DNA from: Myxocyprinus asiaticus
Taxonomy: Eukaryota; Chordata; Actinopteri; Cypriniformes; Catostomidae
NCBI RefSeq assembly: GCF_019703515.2
Contig: NC_059356.1
Location: 21,085,197-21,149,196 of the forward strand
Length of the DNA stretch: 64,000 nt
Reading direction: 5' to 3'
The notes below the pieces were generated by a model, which saw only the letters and a list, made by a program, of their open reading frames with translations, was not told where the DNA came from and ran no database searches. The stretch's first letter is position 1; each line of letters begins with the position of its first letter. Of this stretch, positions 61,961-64,000 are shown one piece after another. Both the position numbers and the translations under genes were made by a program.

Positions 61961-62884
61961 TGTCATGCTACTTTAGGCTACATTCACACAGTCAGTGTTT
62001 GGGATTGACAACTGTATTTACTTACAGTAGCAGTTTGAAATCTGTCTGTATCAACGAACAACCGAAGTCACAACCGTATTCTAACAGCTGTAACCATAGT
62101 AACGGTGACTAAAAGATGGTGACGTCAATAACATCAGTGTGTCTTATCACAAATGACGCCGCGTTATTAAATAAACGAGTCCAATCGAGGTGCGACTTCA
62201 TCCATCAGATCATAATTAACCGACAGCGGCTTTGAATGCTTTTTAACTGAGTGCACTCAGCATTTGTCGCGCGACTCATGCCCACGAGCAGCTCCAGTGG
62301 AAGACAGCAGCAGGATCTTTGTAGGATACGCAGCTCATTTCTCTGTTTACGAGACACACACACGTGTACAGTGCAGTGTGGCTGTATCATGTGAAATGAC
62401 GTGACAGACTAGTTGTCTAGTACGGTTCCGTTCACACAGCACAGGTTTGCTGAAAATGCGGTTGTGAGACCTAAAAAATTGGTTTGTGTCAGTTAGGTTA
62501 TAGAACGCGGTTGTCAATCTTGTAAATATCTGTGTGTGAATGTAACTGTATTAAGCACTCAAAACAGGGTTGAAAACCGTATTCTGCTGCTGTGTGAATG
62601 TGGCCAAAGTGTGTGTTCTTCATACACTTAGTCTTTCATTCACATTTGGAATCATATAATAAATTAGGGTTGTATGATTTCCTTTAAAGCTTTAAAAATT
62701 TATGGATGACGATATTTAAGTGTAAATAATAATATTTTAAGTATAAAATGTTTTCAAATGCTTAAAATATGTCTCTCTTTTTGGTTAACTTTAGTCTTGG
62801 TCCATTTTACATGTATACTGTTGTTTTTTGAACCCAGCCAACCTGAATAGCATATTATATTATTTGATATTATAGTATATTGTA

Positions 62885-64000
62885 TAGGGCTGCAACTAAT
62901 GATTATTTTGATAATCGATTAATCTAACGATTATTCAGTTATTCTGCGATTATTGCAACGATTAATCATTCGCTCTTAACCGATTATTCAGCTTGTGCCC
63001 CGACTTAAAAGGTTGTATTAAACATGCTTAATAAAAAAAATGACAAAATCATATTTTAAAAATACCTCTAAATGACATTCACTGAATTAAAGGGGGGGAA
63101 AAATACTTCTTATTAAGTTTAATTCAGTAAAGAAATTCACTGCAAAAAATCATATTGTTATCAAGTGTTTTTGTCTTGTTTTCAATTTAAAATTGTCTAA
63201 AAATCCTTAAAACACGATACATTTACTTAAGAAGCAACATTTAAGATATTTAGACTTGCTTTAAGAGAATGGATCTTAAATATAAGTGTATTTTTTCACT
63301 TGGTTTTACTTCTGCGAGTGCATTAAAGACAAAATATACTTATATTCAAGATCTGTTCTCTAACAACAAGTCGAAATATCTTATATGCTGCTTCACAGGT
63401 GAATGCATCTTTTTAAAGGATTTTTAGATATTTTAAAATATTTGTATTTTTAATATTATATTCAACATTCTCAGATAATTTTTTTTTTTTTCTGCAGTAT
63501 AGCTGCTAAAGAAAATGTACATTGTTTTAAAGGCCTTTTAGATATTTATATTGGAGCCAAAACAAAAACAAATCAAAAATGTATCTTGTTGCAGTGTATA
63601 ATGGGGCGAAGACTACCACTCTCACCTTTCTGTTCACTTCAATCCATCTTTAACTCACAAAAAAACAAACTCTCTCTTATTAATAAAGCTGCGTATTGTC
63701 AATTTTTGTCACTGTAAAAAAAATGCACAGTGACACATATATTATGAGTCAATAAGTCACAAGCTATCACGTTATAATCTAGCTGCATTAAGCATGCACA
63801 CTCAAGGGATGAGCATTCCCATGACAGATTGTGCCTCAGCCGGATGCAGTTTCAATCTCTCCCCCTTAGATCGGGACATTTGCACAACTCAGAAAAGGTG
63901 CTGACCACACAGAAATGCTAGTTTCGGAGTTTGTAGTTATTTACGTGATCTGCTTCTGTATTATTTGAACATTAATAAAGCTATAACGCATTAAATATAA
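62885..64000. mobile_element. hAT-like element starting TAGGGCTGCAACTAATGATT, runs past the window end
   Basis: TAGGGCTGCAACTAATGATT, then ATTTTGATAATCGATTAATC and repeated ATTATTC/CGATTATT words, are the hallmark left end of a widespread vertebrate hAT-like family. The right end is not in the window, so whether all sequence to 64000 belongs to it cannot be told. Confidence 0.55.

Overview
The window reads as nuclear DNA of a teleost fish, probably a cyprinid-type genome. It has intron-split vertebrate genes, AT-rich introns, and dense fish-type transposons: Tc1/mariner, hAT-like elements, L1 and L2 LINEs, a SCAN-type Gypsy element, tRNA-derived SINEs and several MITE families. No prokaryotic operons, CRISPR arrays, rRNA genes or convincing tRNA genes are visible.

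Two host genes are certain. arpc1a (Arp2/3 complex subunit 1A) lies on the minus strand; its nine coding exons between 25945 and 23201 splice exactly into 370 codons plus stop. The first coding exon of smurf1 (HECT E3 ubiquitin ligase) lies on the plus strand at 35947-36001. The remaining 28 kb to the window end is probably smurf1 intron 1, because no second exon was found. The two genes are divergent. Between them, on the arpc1a strand, are decayed exons of a sarcomeric myosin heavy chain (28.7-30.5 kb). In human 7q22.1 the masticatory myosin gene MYH16 sits near ARPC1A and SMURF1, so these exons are best read as the remnant of a myh16 orthologue that died in place.

Layout. 1-3 kb: two TIR-bounded DNA elements. 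4.1-8.5 kb: an L2 LINE split by a DNA element that itself holds a Jockey-group LINE. 8.5-20.6 kb: a composite terminal-inverted-repeat/fold-back element carrying a full-length L1 (with target-site duplication), a SINE and a Tc1 element. 20.6-27 kb: arpc1a with its 3' UTR and promoter region. 27-32 kb: MITE remnants and the myosin pseudogene. 32.2-34.7 kb: a Gypsy element with both LTRs, a SCAN-domain gag and an integrase fragment, whose 3' LTR holds a SINE. 35.7-36 kb: smurf1 promoter and exon 1. 36-64 kb: intronic sequence with hAT-like elements, some with 8-bp target duplications, two more Tc1 fragments, further SINEs and several short inverted repeats.

I found no undescribed gene system. 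The strongest observations are the myosin remnant in conserved synteny, the datable insertion stack at 8.5-20.6 kb, and catalytic-residue lesions in the L1 and Tc1 copies. Element family names come from reading sequence and remembered family features; no database search was run.
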